Below, piece by piece: positions 7,835 through 16,548 of a stretch of DNA of 64,000 bases. Position 1 is the stretch's first letter; each line of letters starts with the position of its first letter. The notes beneath the pieces were generated by a model, which did no database searches, was not told the origin of the DNA, and was given only the letters and a program-made list of their open reading frames with translations. Source of the DNA: Devosia sp. A16. Lineage in GTDB: Bacteria > Pseudomonadota > Alphaproteobacteria > Rhizobiales > Devosiaceae. Both the position numbers and the translations under genes were made by a program. The DNA lies in assembly GCF_001402915.1 (NCBI RefSeq), contig NZ_CP012945.1:3945501-4009500 (forward strand), given 5' to 3'.

Positions 7835-9103
7835 ATGGAACTGCGCCGCGTCGTCGTCACCGGGATGGGGATCGTCAGCCCTTTGGGCTGTGGTATCGAA
7901 CCGACCTGGGCCAACATCCTCGCATCCAGGAGCGGTGCCAAGCGCATCGACGACTTCCAGGTCGACGATATCGCTTGTCAGATCGCGCACCGGATCCCGT
8001 TGGGCAGCTACGCCGACGGCAAGTTCAATCCCGACGAATGGATGGACATCAAGGAGCAACGCAAGGTTGATCCTTTCATTGTCTACGCCATGGCGGCGGC
8101 GACGCAGGCCATCCAGGATGCCGGCGTCGAACCCAGGACCGAAGAAGAAAAGCACCGCATCGGCACGCTGATCGGCTCCGGTATCGGCGGGATCGGCGGG
8201 ATCTACGAGACCTCGATCACCCTGCATGAGAAGGGCCCGCGCCGCGTCAGCCCATTCTTCATTCCGGGCCGTATCATCAACATGGCTTCGGGCAACGTCT
8301 CGATCCGCTTCGGCCTCAAGGGTCCGAACCACTCGGTGGTGACGGCCTGCTCGACCGGCGCTCATGCCATCGGCGATGCCGCCCGGCTGATCATGCTGGG
8401 CGACGCCGACGTGATGGTGGCCGGCGGCGCCGAGTCGCCGGTCAACCGCATCTCGATCGCCGGCTTCGCGGCCTGCCGCGCCCTCTCCACCGGCTTCAAC
8501 GATCAGCCCGAGAAGGCGTCTCGGCCCTACGACAAGGATCGCGACGGCTTCGTCATGGGCGAGGGCGCCGGGATCGTCGTGCTCGAGGAGTACGAGCGGG
8601 CCAAGGCCCGCGGCGCCAAGATTTACGGCGAAGTCATCGGCTACGGCCTGAGCGGCGACGCCTACCACATCACCGCTCCATCCGAGGACGGCGATGGCGG
8701 TTTCCGTTGCATGCAGATGGCGATCAAGCGGGCCGGTATCGACCCGTCGGAAATCGACTACATCAATGCGCACGGCACCTCGACGCCGCTCGGCGACGAG
8801 ATCGAACTGGGCTCGGTGACCCGCATGCTGGGCGATGCCGCACCCAAGGCGGCGATGAGCTCCACCAAATCGGCCATCGGCCATCTGCTCGGCGCGGCCG
8901 GCTCGGTCGAGGCAATCTTCTGCCTGCTCGCCATGCGCGACGGCATCGTGCCGCCGACCATCAATCTCGACAATCCGTCGGTCAATTCGGTGATCGACCT
9001 GGTTCCGCACACGCCCAGGAAGAAAGAGGTCAACATCGCCCTCTCGAACTCCTTCGGCTTCGGCGGCACCAATGCCTCGCTGATCTTCCGCAAGGCGAGC
9101 TGA
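7835..9103 (+). CDS. fabF: 3-oxoacyl-ACP synthase II
   Basis: Protein of 422 residues. It starts MELRRVVVTGMGIVSPLG. The nucleophile is Cys172 in TACSTGAHA; the two catalytic histidines are in NAHGTSTPLGD and IGHLLGAAGS, and the C-terminal NSFGFGGTNAS closes the thiolase fold. It condenses malonyl-ACP with acyl-ACP to elongate fatty acids. It is co-transcribed with acpP and followed by mltG. Confidence 0.98.
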   Translation: MELRRVVVTGMGIVSPLGCGIEPTWANILASRSGAKRIDDFQVDDIACQIAHRIPLGSYADGKFNPDEWMDIKEQRKVDPFIVYAMAAATQAIQDAGVEPRTEEEKHRIGTLIGSGIGGIGGIYETSITLHEKGPRRVSPFFIPGRIINMASGNVSIRFGLKGPNHSVVTACSTGAHAIGDAARLIMLGDADVMVAGGAESPVNRISIAGFAACRALSTGFNDQPEKASRPYDKDRDGFVMGEGAGIVVLEEYERAKARGAKIYGEVIGYGLSGDAYHITAPSEDGDGGFRCMQMAIKRAGIDPSEIDYINAHGTSTPLGDEIELGSVTRMLGDAAPKAAMSSTKSAIGHLLGAAGSVEAIFCLLAMRDGIVPPTINLDNPSVNSVIDLVPHTPRKKEVNIALSNSFGFGGTNASLIFRKAS

Positions 9104-9190
9104 AGCACCGGACCTGGCCGCCGCATCGGCGCCAGGTTCGTATTGATGTCATTTTCCAAGCGATAGTGCGCGTTTCTGGAGGTCTGACCG

Positions 9191-10333
9191 ATGGCTAACG
9201 AGCGCAGAGAGAAACGGGCCCGCAAGAAGCGGCGGAGCGGCGGGCTGCTCAGCGTCATCAACGCGCTGCTCACCCTGCTCGTTCTCGGCATCCTCGCTGT
9301 CGTCGGTATCTTCCTTTACGGCGCAAGCCAGTTCTATGCGCCGGGTGCGGTCAAGACCGAAGCCAACTTCACCGTCGAGAAGGGGTCGTCGGTGATGACC
9401 ACGGCGCGCCGGCTGGAAGAACAGGGGTTGATCCCGCAGGGCCAGCTGCTGCCCTCCGAGTGGTTGTTCTGGGGCGGCGCGCGCGCGCTCAAGAAGGATG
9501 GGGACATCAAGGCCGGCGTCTATGCGCTCAAGCCCAATTCCTCGATGGCCGATATCCTCAACGAGATCACCGAGGGCAAGCCGCTCGACTTCTTCGTCAA
9601 CGTCATCCCTGGCGATACCTCCTTCCAGGTGGCCGAGCGGCTGAACGCCGACAGCCCGAACCTCACCGGCGAGCTGGTGCCGATCCCGGCGGAAGGGACG
9701 CTGCTGGCGGTGCGCTACGACTTCTTCCCCGGCGACACCCGCGCCTCGGTGCTCGAAAAGATGCAGGCCGAGATGAAGAAGAAGCTCGATGCCATCTGGG
9801 CGGGGCGCGATCCGGCCATCGACTCCGTCATCAAGTCCCCTGCCGAACTGGTCACCATGGCTTCTATCGTCGAAAAGGAGACCGGCATCGCCAGTGAGCG
9901 TCCGCAGGTCGCCGCGGTATTCATCAATCGGCTGAAGAAGAATATGCGGCTGCAGACCGATCCGACGGTCCTCTACGGGGTCACCGAGGGCAAGACGGTG
10001 CTGAACCGCAGCCCGACCTCGTCCGAGCTCAAGGCCAAGACCGCCTACAATACCTACCAGATCGATGGCTTGCCGCCCGGACCGATTGCCAACCCCGGTG
10101 AGGATGCCTTGCGCGCCGTCGCCCACCCGGCGGCAACCAAGGATCTCTACTTCGTCGCCAAGAGCGCCAACCCGGCCGATGGACACCTGTTCGCCGAGAC
10201 CTATGCGGAGCATAGGAAGAACGTTGCGCTCTATCGCAAGGCAGCGGCCGAGGCCGATGCAGAGGCGGCCAAGGAAGCGCTGGAAGCCCAGCAGGCCAAG
10301 GACGCCGGCGAGCCCGTCGAGCCTGCGCAGTAA
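9191..10333 (+). CDS. mltG: Endolytic peptidoglycan transglycosylase MltG (YceG-like)
   Basis: Protein of 380 residues. A basic cytosolic N-terminus (RREKRARKKRR) leads into one transmembrane helix at about residues 18-40, then the periplasmic YceG domain. SIVEKETGIASERPQV carries the catalytic glutamate (Glu228 or its neighbour), and RLQTDPTVLYG is the other hallmark. MltG cleaves nascent glycan strands and sets their length. A charged Ala/Glu-rich tail ends the protein. Its stop TAA overlaps the ATG of yicC by one base. Confidence 0.95.
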   Translation: MANERREKRARKKRRSGGLLSVINALLTLLVLGILAVVGIFLYGASQFYAPGAVKTEANFTVEKGSSVMTTARRLEEQGLIPQGQLLPSEWLFWGGARALKKDGDIKAGVYALKPNSSMADILNEITEGKPLDFFVNVIPGDTSFQVAERLNADSPNLTGELVPIPAEGTLLAVRYDFFPGDTRASVLEKMQAEMKKKLDAIWAGRDPAIDSVIKSPAELVTMASIVEKETGIASERPQVAAVFINRLKKNMRLQTDPTVLYGVTEGKTVLNRSPTSSELKAKTAYNTYQIDGLPPGPIANPGEDALRAVAHPAATKDLYFVAKSANPADGHLFAETYAEHRKNVALYRKAAAEADAEAAKEALEAQQAKDAGEPVEPAQ

Positions 10334-11223
10334 TGGCGCCGCTCGCCAGCATGACGGGCTATGCCCGCGCTGCCGGAGCGCTGCCGGGCGTCGGCTTCAC
10401 CGTCGAGATCAAGTCGGTCAACGGGCGCGGTCTCGACCTCAGGATGCGCCTTGCGGCCGGCTTCGATGCGCTCGAAGGCGAGATCCGCCGGCTGATCGGC
10501 AAGTCGATCACCCGTGGGTCGCTCACCGTGTCGCTCAATGTCGATCGTGAGGGAGAGGGCGGCCGCGTCGTCGTCAACCATCAGGCGCTGGAGGCGGTAC
10601 TCGAGGGCTTCAGGTGGCTCGAAGGCCGGGTCGACGCCGACAAGCCGCGCCTCGACGGCATTCTGGCGCTGCGCGGCGTGCTCGAGCAGCACGAAGCTGC
10701 GCTCTCGGCCGACGACGAAGAGGCGCTCAATGCCGCCATCCTCGCCGCGGTCGCCGATGCGGTGAATGGACTTGCGGCGGCACGGCGCGAGGAGGGGGCG
10801 CGCATCGCTGCCATCCTCAGCGAGCGGATCGACGAGATTGCCGCGCTGACCAAAGCGGCTGAAATCCACCCCGGCCGCAGCCGCGATGCCATCCTTGCCC
10901 GCTTGCGCCAACAGGTCGCGGAGCTCAGCGAAGCGAGCCCGGCGCTCTCGGAAGAGCGGCTGGCGCAGGAGGCGGTGCTGCTGGCCACCAAAGCCGATAT
11001 CCGCGAGGAGCTGGATCGGCTCGGCGCCCATATCGCCGCGGCGCGGCAGCTGATCGCCGGCGGTGGTCCGGTGGGCCGCAAGCTCGACTTCCTGTCACAG
11101 GAATTTAACCGCGAAGCGAATACGCTTTGCTCCAAGTCCAACGACGTGGCGCTCACCGCCATCGGCCTCGACCTGAAGGCCGTGATCGATCAGCTCCGCG
11201 AGCAGGTCCAGAACATAGAGTGA
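10333..11223 (+). CDS. YicC family endoribonuclease
   Basis: Protein of 296 residues. It starts SMTGYARAAG and has the N-terminal YicC domain with EIKSVNGRGLDLRMRL and the C-terminal DUF1732 segment, GRKLDFLSQEFNREANTLCSKSND, ending in KAVIDQLREQVQNIE. YicC proteins are RNA-degrading enzymes involved in stationary-phase fitness and small-RNA control. It overlaps mltG by one base and precedes gmk by 59 bases, a pairing found widely in Proteobacteria. Confidence 0.95.
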   Translation: MAPLASMTGYARAAGALPGVGFTVEIKSVNGRGLDLRMRLAAGFDALEGEIRRLIGKSITRGSLTVSLNVDREGEGGRVVVNHQALEAVLEGFRWLEGRVDADKPRLDGILALRGVLEQHEAALSADDEEALNAAILAAVADAVNGLAAARREEGARIAAILSERIDEIAALTKAAEIHPGRSRDAILARLRQQVAELSEASPALSEERLAQEAVLLATKADIREELDRLGAHIAAARQLIAGGGPVGRKLDFLSQEFNREANTLCSKSNDVALTAIGLDLKAVIDQLREQVQNIE

Positions 11224-11282
11224 CCCCGCGAGTGCCGCGAAGCGGCCGAGCGTTATGCGCAGGGCAAAAGGACAAAGCACGA

Positions 11283-11921
11283 ATGGAATTCACGCGACGC
11301 GGAGTGATGCTGGTTCTCGCCTCGCCGTCGGGGGCGGGCAAATCATCGATCTCCCGCGCCCTGTTCGAGGATGATCCGAACATTGCGCTGTCGGTTTCGG
11401 TGACCACGCGCGCCCGCCGGACCGACGAGATCGACGGCAAGCACTACCACTTCATCGACGTGCCGACCTTCAAGAAGATGCGCGAAGACGGCGAGTTGCT
11501 GGAGAGCGCCGAAGTGCATGGCAATTTCTACGGCACGCCGCGTTCGCGCGTCGAGGAGCGTCTGTCGGCCGGCCGCGACATTCTGTTCGATATCGACTTC
11601 CAAGGCACGTTGCAGCTCTACGAGAAGTGTCGCGCCGACATGGTCACCATCTTCATCCTGCCGCCCTCGATCAAGGAATTGCGCAAGCGCCTCGAGCGTC
11701 GCGCCCAGGATAGCGCCGGCACTATCGACAAGCGGCTGAAAAACGCCCGCATCGAGATGGAGCACTACGGCGAGTACGATTACGTGCTGGTCAACGAGGA
11801 TCTCGAGGATTCCACTTCACGCGTCCGGACCATCCTGGCCGCGGCGCGCCTCGCTCGCCCGCGCTTCCTGCAATTGGATAAGTTCGTCAAGGACTTGCAG
11901 GATCAGATCGACTCTCTTTAA
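11283..11921 (+). CDS. gmk: Guanylate kinase
   Basis: Protein of 212 residues with the P-loop GAGKSSISR, the GMP-binding region (SVTTRARR and YHFIDVPTF) and the lid segment RLERRAQDSAGTIDKRL. It phosphorylates GMP to GDP with ATP. The ATG at 11283 gives the usual length; AAAGGAC lies about 14-20 bases upstream. Last gene of the run that starts with fabD. Confidence 0.97.
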   Translation: MEFTRRGVMLVLASPSGAGKSSISRALFEDDPNIALSVSVTTRARRTDEIDGKHYHFIDVPTFKKMREDGELLESAEVHGNFYGTPRSRVEERLSAGRDILFDIDFQGTLQLYEKCRADMVTIFILPPSIKELRKRLERRAQDSAGTIDKRLKNARIEMEHYGEYDYVLVNEDLEDSTSRVRTILAAARLARPRFLQLDKFVKDLQDQIDSL

Positions 11922-12010
11922 CAAGAGGCGGGAGGGTTGCGAGCCTCCAGCGTCAGCAAGGCGCGCCACGAGATTGTTAAGGGTGCACCTTAACGCTTCC
12001 GACAGCTGCC

Positions 12011-12040
12011 TGTGGATAAGCCATAGGCATCTGTGGATGG
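12011..12040. promoter_or_regulatory. Two DnaA-box-like sites 21 bp apart
   Basis: TGTGGATAA at 12011-12019 is the exact complement of the DnaA box TTATCCACA. TGTGGATGG at 12032-12040 matches in seven of nine positions. They have the same orientation and lie two helical turns apart, 66-95 bases before the gene at 12106. An arm pair GTTAAGG / CCTTAAC lies just upstream at 11976-11994. Confidence 0.4.
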
Positions 12041-12105
12041 TTCGCACGCCCACAGTTCCGGAACCCCGGAATTGGGCGGAACCTACCCTCGCGGGGGACT
12101 TGAGC

Positions 12106-12399
12106 ATGCCGTTCGAAGTGAAAGCGTGCAGCATCGACGAAATGCACCGGCATCCGACCTTTGCCGATCGGACCCAGGCAAAGGTGAAGGTGCTGCTGCG
12201 CGAGGTCCGCTCGCGCGAGACGTTCGATCACAATCTCACCCTGCGGGTCTGGGCCAACACCCACGACAAGATGAGCCCGTCGGAGGTCAAGACCGCACTG
12301 CTGGTCAAGGCCGCCGCCATCCTCAAGCGCACCGTCTCGGTTGCCGAAATCGAAGTGAGCGGCGAAGGCGCCGTCACGCGTCCGACCGTCACCGGCTAG
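12106..12399 (+). CDS. Conserved hypothetical protein
   Basis: Protein of 97 residues, MPFEVKACSIDEM onward, with a central segment VKVLLREVRSRETFDHNLTLRVWANTHDKMSP and an Ala/Lys-rich helix near the C-terminus (VKTALLVKAAAILKRT). It has no signal peptide or membrane segment, so it is probably cytosolic. GCGGGGGA at 12091 provides a ribosome-binding site for the ATG at 12106. I do not recognise the family. Its upstream region carries the two DnaA-like boxes. Confidence 0.7.
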   Translation: MPFEVKACSIDEMHRHPTFADRTQAKVKVLLREVRSRETFDHNLTLRVWANTHDKMSPSEVKTALLVKAAAILKRTVSVAEIEVSGEGAVTRPTVTG

Positions 12400-12427
12400 G
12401 CCGACCTTTCACTGCCATCACTCCGCC

Positions 12428-12512
12428 GGTCATCCCCGCGAAAGCGGGGATCTTCGTTTGCGGTGGTGGGGGTGGCGCCAAAACAGAGGTTCCCGCTTTC
12501 GCGGGAATGACC
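12428..12512. repeat. Paired REP-like inverted repeat, copy 1
   Basis: The left arm GTCATCCCCGCGAAAGCGGGG and the right arm CCCGCTTTCGCGGGAATGAC flank about 40 bases. Each arm is itself a small hairpin, and the arms can pair with each other. Copies are at 27769, 46128 and 55475. This copy lies between convergent genes. Confidence 0.8.
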
Positions 12513-12541
12513 CGGTGGCGCGACCGTGAATCCGATCTCAG

Positions 12542-12799
12542 CTACCGCCGCGACAGCAGCATCACGAACTTCGCGATCGCGCCGGCGGCGAAGCCGAATA
12601 GCATCAGGCCGAAGGTGAACGGGCCGAGCGCCTGTGTGATGCCGCCAGGCGTCGCGAGGTCGAGGGTCACCCAGCCGAAAAACAGCACGCCAAGCACCAG
12701 CAGAATGGCCAGCGTCCGCCAGCGCTGCGCGAACAGCGGCACGGCGATCGGAATCCCGAAGGCCAGCAATGCCGCGACGATGGCGATGACGCCGCTCAT
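12542..12799 (-). CDS. Small integral membrane protein, unknown function
   Basis: Protein of 85 residues with three hydrophobic segments (about 3-22, 28-47 and 55-80), separated by an Arg-containing loop and a Gly/Pro-rich loop. The ending KFVMLLSRR is basic. It starts with ATGA overlapping the stop of rsmA, so translation is coupled to the methyltransferase. No enzymatic motif is visible and the role is unknown. Confidence 0.65.
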   Translation of the reverse strand: MSGVIAIVAALLAFGIPIAVPLFAQRWRTLAILLVLGVLFFGWVTLDLATPGGITQALGPFTFGLMLFGFAAGAIAKFVMLLSRR

Positions 12800-13629
12800 C
12801 CGCGGCGCGCCCGGGCAAGTTTCAGGAACGTCTCCACCGGCAGCACCTCGGCGCGCTCGTCGCCCCTGAGTTCGGCTGCGGCAAGCAACGGCTCCATCGG
12901 CACGCCGAGCGATTTGAGGCTCTGGCGCACCATCTTGCGGCGCTGCCCGAAGGCGGCGCGGGTCACCGCTTCGAGGTCGCGGACGGCGACACCGTCAGGT
13001 GTCGCCTTGGGCTTGAGGTGTACCACGCTGGAGGTGACCTTGGGCGGCGGCGTAAATGCCTCGCGCCCCACATTGAAGGCGATGCGCGCCTCGGTCCGCC
13101 AGCCGCACAGCACGCCGAGCCGGCCATAGTGATTGTCCCCAGGCCTGGCGACGATCCGCTCGGCCACTTCGCGCTGGAACATCAGCGTCAGACTCTCGAA
13201 GAATGGCGGCCAGGCTTCCACCGTCAGCCAGCGGGTCAGGAGCTCGGTGCCGATATTGTAGGGCAGGTTCGAGACGATCCGCGTCGGCCCGTCCGCCAGC
13301 GCGGCATAGTCGATCTCGAGCGCATCGCCCGCGATCACTTCGAGCCGGCCGGGATAAGCCTCTGCAATCTGTGCCAGCGCCGGCAGCGTGCGCTCGTCCC
13401 GCTCGATGGCGATGACCTTTTTTGCCCCTTCCGCCAGCAGCGCCCGCGTCAGCCCGCCGGGGCCCGGTCCGACCTCGATCACCGTCGCCGCCTGCAACGG
13501 GCCGGCGACCCGGGCGATCCGCGCCGTGAGGTTGAGGTCGAGCAGGAAATTCTGCCCGAGTTCCTTCCTGGCCCTCAGCTCGTGTGCGGCGATGACCTCG
13601 CGAAGCGGCGGAAGATTGTCGATCTGCAT
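12796..13629 (-). CDS. rsmA: 16S rRNA (adenine1518-N6/adenine1519-N6)-dimethyltransferase
   Basis: Protein of 277 residues. [13 protein letters not shown] is the N-terminal signature, [16 protein letters not shown] the SAM-binding glycine loop, and [11 protein letters not shown] the catalytic NLPY motif. It dimethylates two adjacent adenines in the 3' hairpin of 16S rRNA; loss gives kasugamycin resistance. The ATG at 13629 gives the normal N-terminus; upstream in-frame starts add an unrelated segment. It lies in the lptD-surA-pdxA-rsmA order, with a DUF305 gene and a repeat inserted between pdxA and rsmA. Confidence 0.97.
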   Translation of the reverse strand: MQIDNLPPLREVIAAHELRARKELGQNFLLDLNLTARIARVAGPLQAATVIEVGPGPGGLTRALLAEGAKKVIAIERDERTLPALAQIAEAYPGRLEVIAGDALEIDYAALADGPTRIVSNLPYNIGTELLTRWLTVEAWPPFFESLTLMFQREVAERIVARPGDNHYGRLGVLCGWRTEARIAFNVGREAFTPPPKVTSSVVHLKPKATPDGVAVRDLEAVTRAAFGQRRKMVRQSLKSLGVPMEPLLAAAELRGDERAEVLPVETFLKLARARRG

Positions 13630-13759
13630 GCCAGCCGGGATAGCGGATTTATCGGCTGAGGCAAATGGGCGGCAGGAATGCGCTTGACCTTGCCATGGTG
13701 GGAAGGTGCAGGAACTCGGCACGGCCATCGACATTGGCCCGACTTGGAAGGAGAGAAAC

Positions 13760-14194
13760 ATGCATAAGTTCACCCTCGCCGCCACGCTGTTGCTGGCCTT
13801 TGCTGCCCCCGCCCTGGCCCAGCAGGATCACAGCGCCCATGGCGCTGCCGCTCCTGCCGCCAAGCTGCCCGCCATCTGCCTCGCCAACGCACCGCAGGCG
13901 CCGGCGCCCATGGCCATGCAACATGGGGCAGGGGCCTCCGATGCCCATACCGAGCTGATGGCCGGCATGGATGCAATGAACGCCGACATGATGGCCGGCG
14001 GCACGGCCACCGACATCGACGTTGCCTTCGTCTGCTCGATGATTCCACATCACCAGGGCGCCATCGACATGGCGAAGGCTGAACTGAAGCACGGCGACGA
14101 TCCCTGGGCGAAAGAGATGGCCCAGGGGGTGATCACCGCGCAGGAAAAGGAAATCGCCGACATGCTGACCTGGCTGGAGAAGCAGCCGCAGTAG
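13760..14194 (+). CDS. DUF305 family secreted copper/metal-associated protein
   Basis: Protein of 144 residues. The signal peptide [20 protein letters not shown] is followed by a His/Met-rich mature part: [31 protein letters not shown]. The DUF305 core is [23 protein letters not shown]. Proteins of this family are periplasmic, and the Met/His clusters suggest copper or silver binding. AAGGAGAG at 13748 and the ATG at 13760 fix the start. It is inserted on the plus strand between the minus-strand pdxA and rsmA. Confidence 0.88.
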   Translation: MHKFTLAATLLLAFAAPALAQQDHSAHGAAAPAAKLPAICLANAPQAPAPMAMQHGAGASDAHTELMAGMDAMNADMMAGGTATDIDVAFVCSMIPHHQGAIDMAKAELKHGDDPWAKEMAQGVITAQEKEIADMLTWLEKQPQ

Positions 14195-14203
14195 CATACT
14201 GAT

Positions 14204-14332
14204 AGAGACGGCCCCCTCCCATCCTCCCCCATAAAGGGGGAGGTGCCCCGCTGGTTCATTGGGCACGATCGAAGACAGAGCCGCGACTCTTCACCTCCCC
14301 CTTTATGGGGGAGGCCGGGAGGGGCCGTCTCT
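14204..14332. repeat. 129-bp inverted-repeat element, copy A
   Basis: The ends are about 41-base imperfect inverted repeats beginning AGAGACGG. Each arm contains its own hairpin, CCTCCCCCATAAAGGGGGAGG. The centre contains GCACGATCGAAGACAGAGCC (14263-14282), which reappears in reverse orientation in copy B at 23785-23804. It lies between the convergent DUF305 gene and pdxA. No coding capacity. Confidence 0.85.
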
Positions 14333-14345
14333 CGCAGCTGGCGCT

Positions 14346-15371
14346 CTACTGCGCCGCCCGCTGTGCCACGCCGCCCGTCAGCTCATCCGCCAGCCGGATG
14401 GCGTTCAGAAAGCTCGCATCGGAACCCTGGCCGGTCCCCGCGAGGTCGAAGGCCGTGCCGTGGTCGGGCGATGTGCGCACGATCGGCAGCCCAAGCGTCA
14501 CGTTGACCGCCTGGTCGAATGCCACCGTCTTGATCGGGATCAGTGCCTGATCGTGATACATCGCGATCACCGCGTCGTATTTGCGCCAGTGCGGCAGGTG
14601 GAACAGCGTATCGGCTGGCATCGGGCCTTCCGCCTGGATGCCTTCATGCTGCAGCTGCGCAATCGCCGGGCCGACGGTGTCGAAGTCTTCGGTGCCGATA
14701 TTGCCGTCCTCACTGGCATGCGGATTGAGCCCGGCAAAGCCGACACGGGGCTCGGCGATGCCGAAGCGAGTGCGCAGGCTGTGCGCGACGATCCGCCCGG
14801 TGCTGACCACCAGTTCGAACGTCACCAGAGAAGGTACGGCGCTGATCGGCACGTGGATGGTGGCGGGGATCACGCGCAGGGCCTCGTGCGCCAGCATCAT
14901 CACCGGCGTGGGCACCGCGTCGCCCTGCGCGCAGAGCGCCGCCAGGAACTCGGTATGGCCAGGATACTTGAAGCCTGCCGAGTAGAGCGCCGCCTTGTGG
15001 ATCGGCGCGGTGACGATAGCGCGGCACTCCCCCGTCAGGCTCGCTGCCACGGCGCGGGCGATCGACTCGATCACCACCTTGCCCGAGAGCGCCGTGGGTT
15101 CGCCCGGCTTGTCCGGCACCAGCCCGTCGACATGGACGATCGGCAACGCCTCGGCAAAGAGCGCGCTGGCCTCCAGCGGCGTGCACTCTGCCAACGCGAT
15201 GGGCAGCCGCAGCCGCGCCGCACGGGCCCGCAGGAAGTCGATATGGCCATAGACGATGAACGGCGGCAGCCCGAGCTCGGCGCGCCTGGCATAGAGGCGG
15301 AGGATCAGGTCGGGGCCGATGCCGGCGGGTTCGCCCATGCTGACGGCGAGCGGCTGGTGGGAGTCGGCCAA
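14346..15371 (-). CDS. pdxA: 4-hydroxythreonine-4-phosphate dehydrogenase
   Basis: Protein of 341 residues. It starts with PLAVSMGEPAGIGPDLIL. Conserved metal and substrate regions include IVTAPIHKAALY, PGHTEFLAALC and the C-terminal AVIAMYHDQALIPIK, followed by GLPIVRTSPDHGTAFDLAG. It oxidises 4-phosphohydroxy-L-threonine in the DXP-dependent route to pyridoxal 5'-phosphate. It lies downstream of surA, the conserved gram-negative order. Confidence 0.97.
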   Translation of the reverse strand: MADSHQPLAVSMGEPAGIGPDLILRLYARRAELGLPPFIVYGHIDFLRARAARLRLPIALAECTPLEASALFAEALPIVHVDGLVPDKPGEPTALSGKVVIESIARAVAASLTGECRAIVTAPIHKAALYSAGFKYPGHTEFLAALCAQGDAVPTPVMMLAHEALRVIPATIHVPISAVPSLVTFELVVSTGRIVAHSLRTRFGIAEPRVGFAGLNPHASEDGNIGTEDFDTVGPAIAQLQHEGIQAEGPMPADTLFHLPHWRKYDAVIAMYHDQALIPIKTVAFDQAVNVTLGLPIVRTSPDHGTAFDLAGTGQGSDASFLNAIRLADELTGGVAQRAAQ

Positions 15372-15532
15372 GGTGTCCTCACTGATTTCGCCGCAACGGT
15401 GCGGTCACCGCTGACCACAAAGACCTGGAGCCGTCCGGCGTTCCAGCGACGCTCCGAACGGCTCCAGAGATGGACTTGCCAAGTTCTGCCGCTGTCGGCC
15501 ATTCGCGTTCCCGAACAGCCGGCCAGCCTTCG

Positions 15533-16420
15533 TTAGCTGTAGATGATCTTGGCCTTCTGGCGGAGTTCGGCCTTGTACTTCTCGGCCTCGGACTTCATCG
15601 CCTCGTTGCCCTGCTCGCTGCGCAGCTTGTTCTTGAGGAAGGTGGTGTCACGCGCCTCGTTCTTGGCGCAGACCGCGAGCATCGATACACCGGCCTCGGT
15701 GACGCGCGGCTTGGTGATGCCACCGACGTTCAGCTTGGCCAGCTCGCTCGCCAGGGCGTCCGGCAACTGCGTGGCGTGGCGGCGGCCCATGTCGCGCACC
15801 GCGGCATCGGTGAAGTTCAGCGACACCTGCACGGCGCTGTCGCAGCCCTTGAAGGCGGCGCGATACTTGTTGGCCTGGCCGGTCCGCGCCGACGCGTTGC
15901 CGGTGGTGCTGATGAACAGGATTTCCTTGAGGATGTAGTCATAGCTCGAAGCCTGGTCGAGCTTGGCCTCGGCGGCCTTCTCGAGGTCGAGGTCGGAGAC
16001 CTTGACGCGGGAGGCGACCACCATGCCGCTGACCTGCTGCCAGGCGATGGCGGCCCTGAGGCGCGCCCGCATGGTGTCCATGTTGACGCCGGCCTGCTGC
16101 AGGATCTGGCGCAGCTTGTCGGTCGACACCTTGATGTTTCGGGCGACCTGCTGGAACGCGTCGTCGACCTGCTGGTCGGAGATGACGATGTTCATCCGCT
16201 TGGCTTCCTGGATCTGCAACTGCTCGTCGATCAGCTGCTCCATCGCCTTCTTGGTGCCGCCGCCGCCTTCGAGCGCCAGCAGCTTGGTGCGCTGGGCGAT
16301 CTCGATATCGGAGATCGGCACGCCGTTGACCGTGACCTTGGTCGCGGCGAAGGCCGGCATGACGCTCAGGGTAAGGCCGATCAGCATTGCAGCGATGAGG
16401 CGGAGCATTGTCGTCACCAT
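15533..16420 (-). CDS. surA: SurA-like periplasmic chaperone / peptidyl-prolyl isomerase
   Basis: Protein of 295 residues with a signal peptide (MVTTMLRLIAAMLIGL to MPAFA). An N-terminal SurA-type helical domain follows (VNGVPISDIEIAQRTKLLALEG, then EQLIDEQLQIQEAKR). The C-terminal half has the arrangement of one parvulin-like domain (LKEILFIS to GGITKPRVTEAGVSMLAVC), though classical PPIase residues are weak. It is shorter than E. coli SurA, which has two parvulin domains; one domain is common in Rhizobiales. It sits directly after lptD, one of its expected clients. The start at 16420 places the signal peptide correctly. Confidence 0.87.
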   Translation of the reverse strand: MVTTMLRLIAAMLIGLTLSVMPAFAATKVTVNGVPISDIEIAQRTKLLALEGGGGTKKAMEQLIDEQLQIQEAKRMNIVISDQQVDDAFQQVARNIKVSTDKLRQILQQAGVNMDTMRARLRAAIAWQQVSGMVVASRVKVSDLDLEKAAEAKLDQASSYDYILKEILFISTTGNASARTGQANKYRAAFKGCDSAVQVSLNFTDAAVRDMGRRHATQLPDALASELAKLNVGGITKPRVTEAGVSMLAVCAKNEARDTTFLKNKLRSEQGNEAMKSEAEKYKAELRQKAKIIYS

Positions 16421-16548
16421 TTTCAGTTCTTTGAGAAGGCCGCCGGAGGCCCCCGGCTCGGCCATCTCAATGTTGGAAGAATACGGCCAAAATCGGTTAG
16501 GCCGGATCAGGAGAAGTTGCATTACCCGATCGATTGCGTCGATCGAAC

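Noticed and set aside
12428-12512. Possible CRISPR array from paired GC-rich repeats
   Set aside because: Only two arms, inverted and not direct, with no spacer series and no cas gene. The four loci are dispersed REP-like elements.
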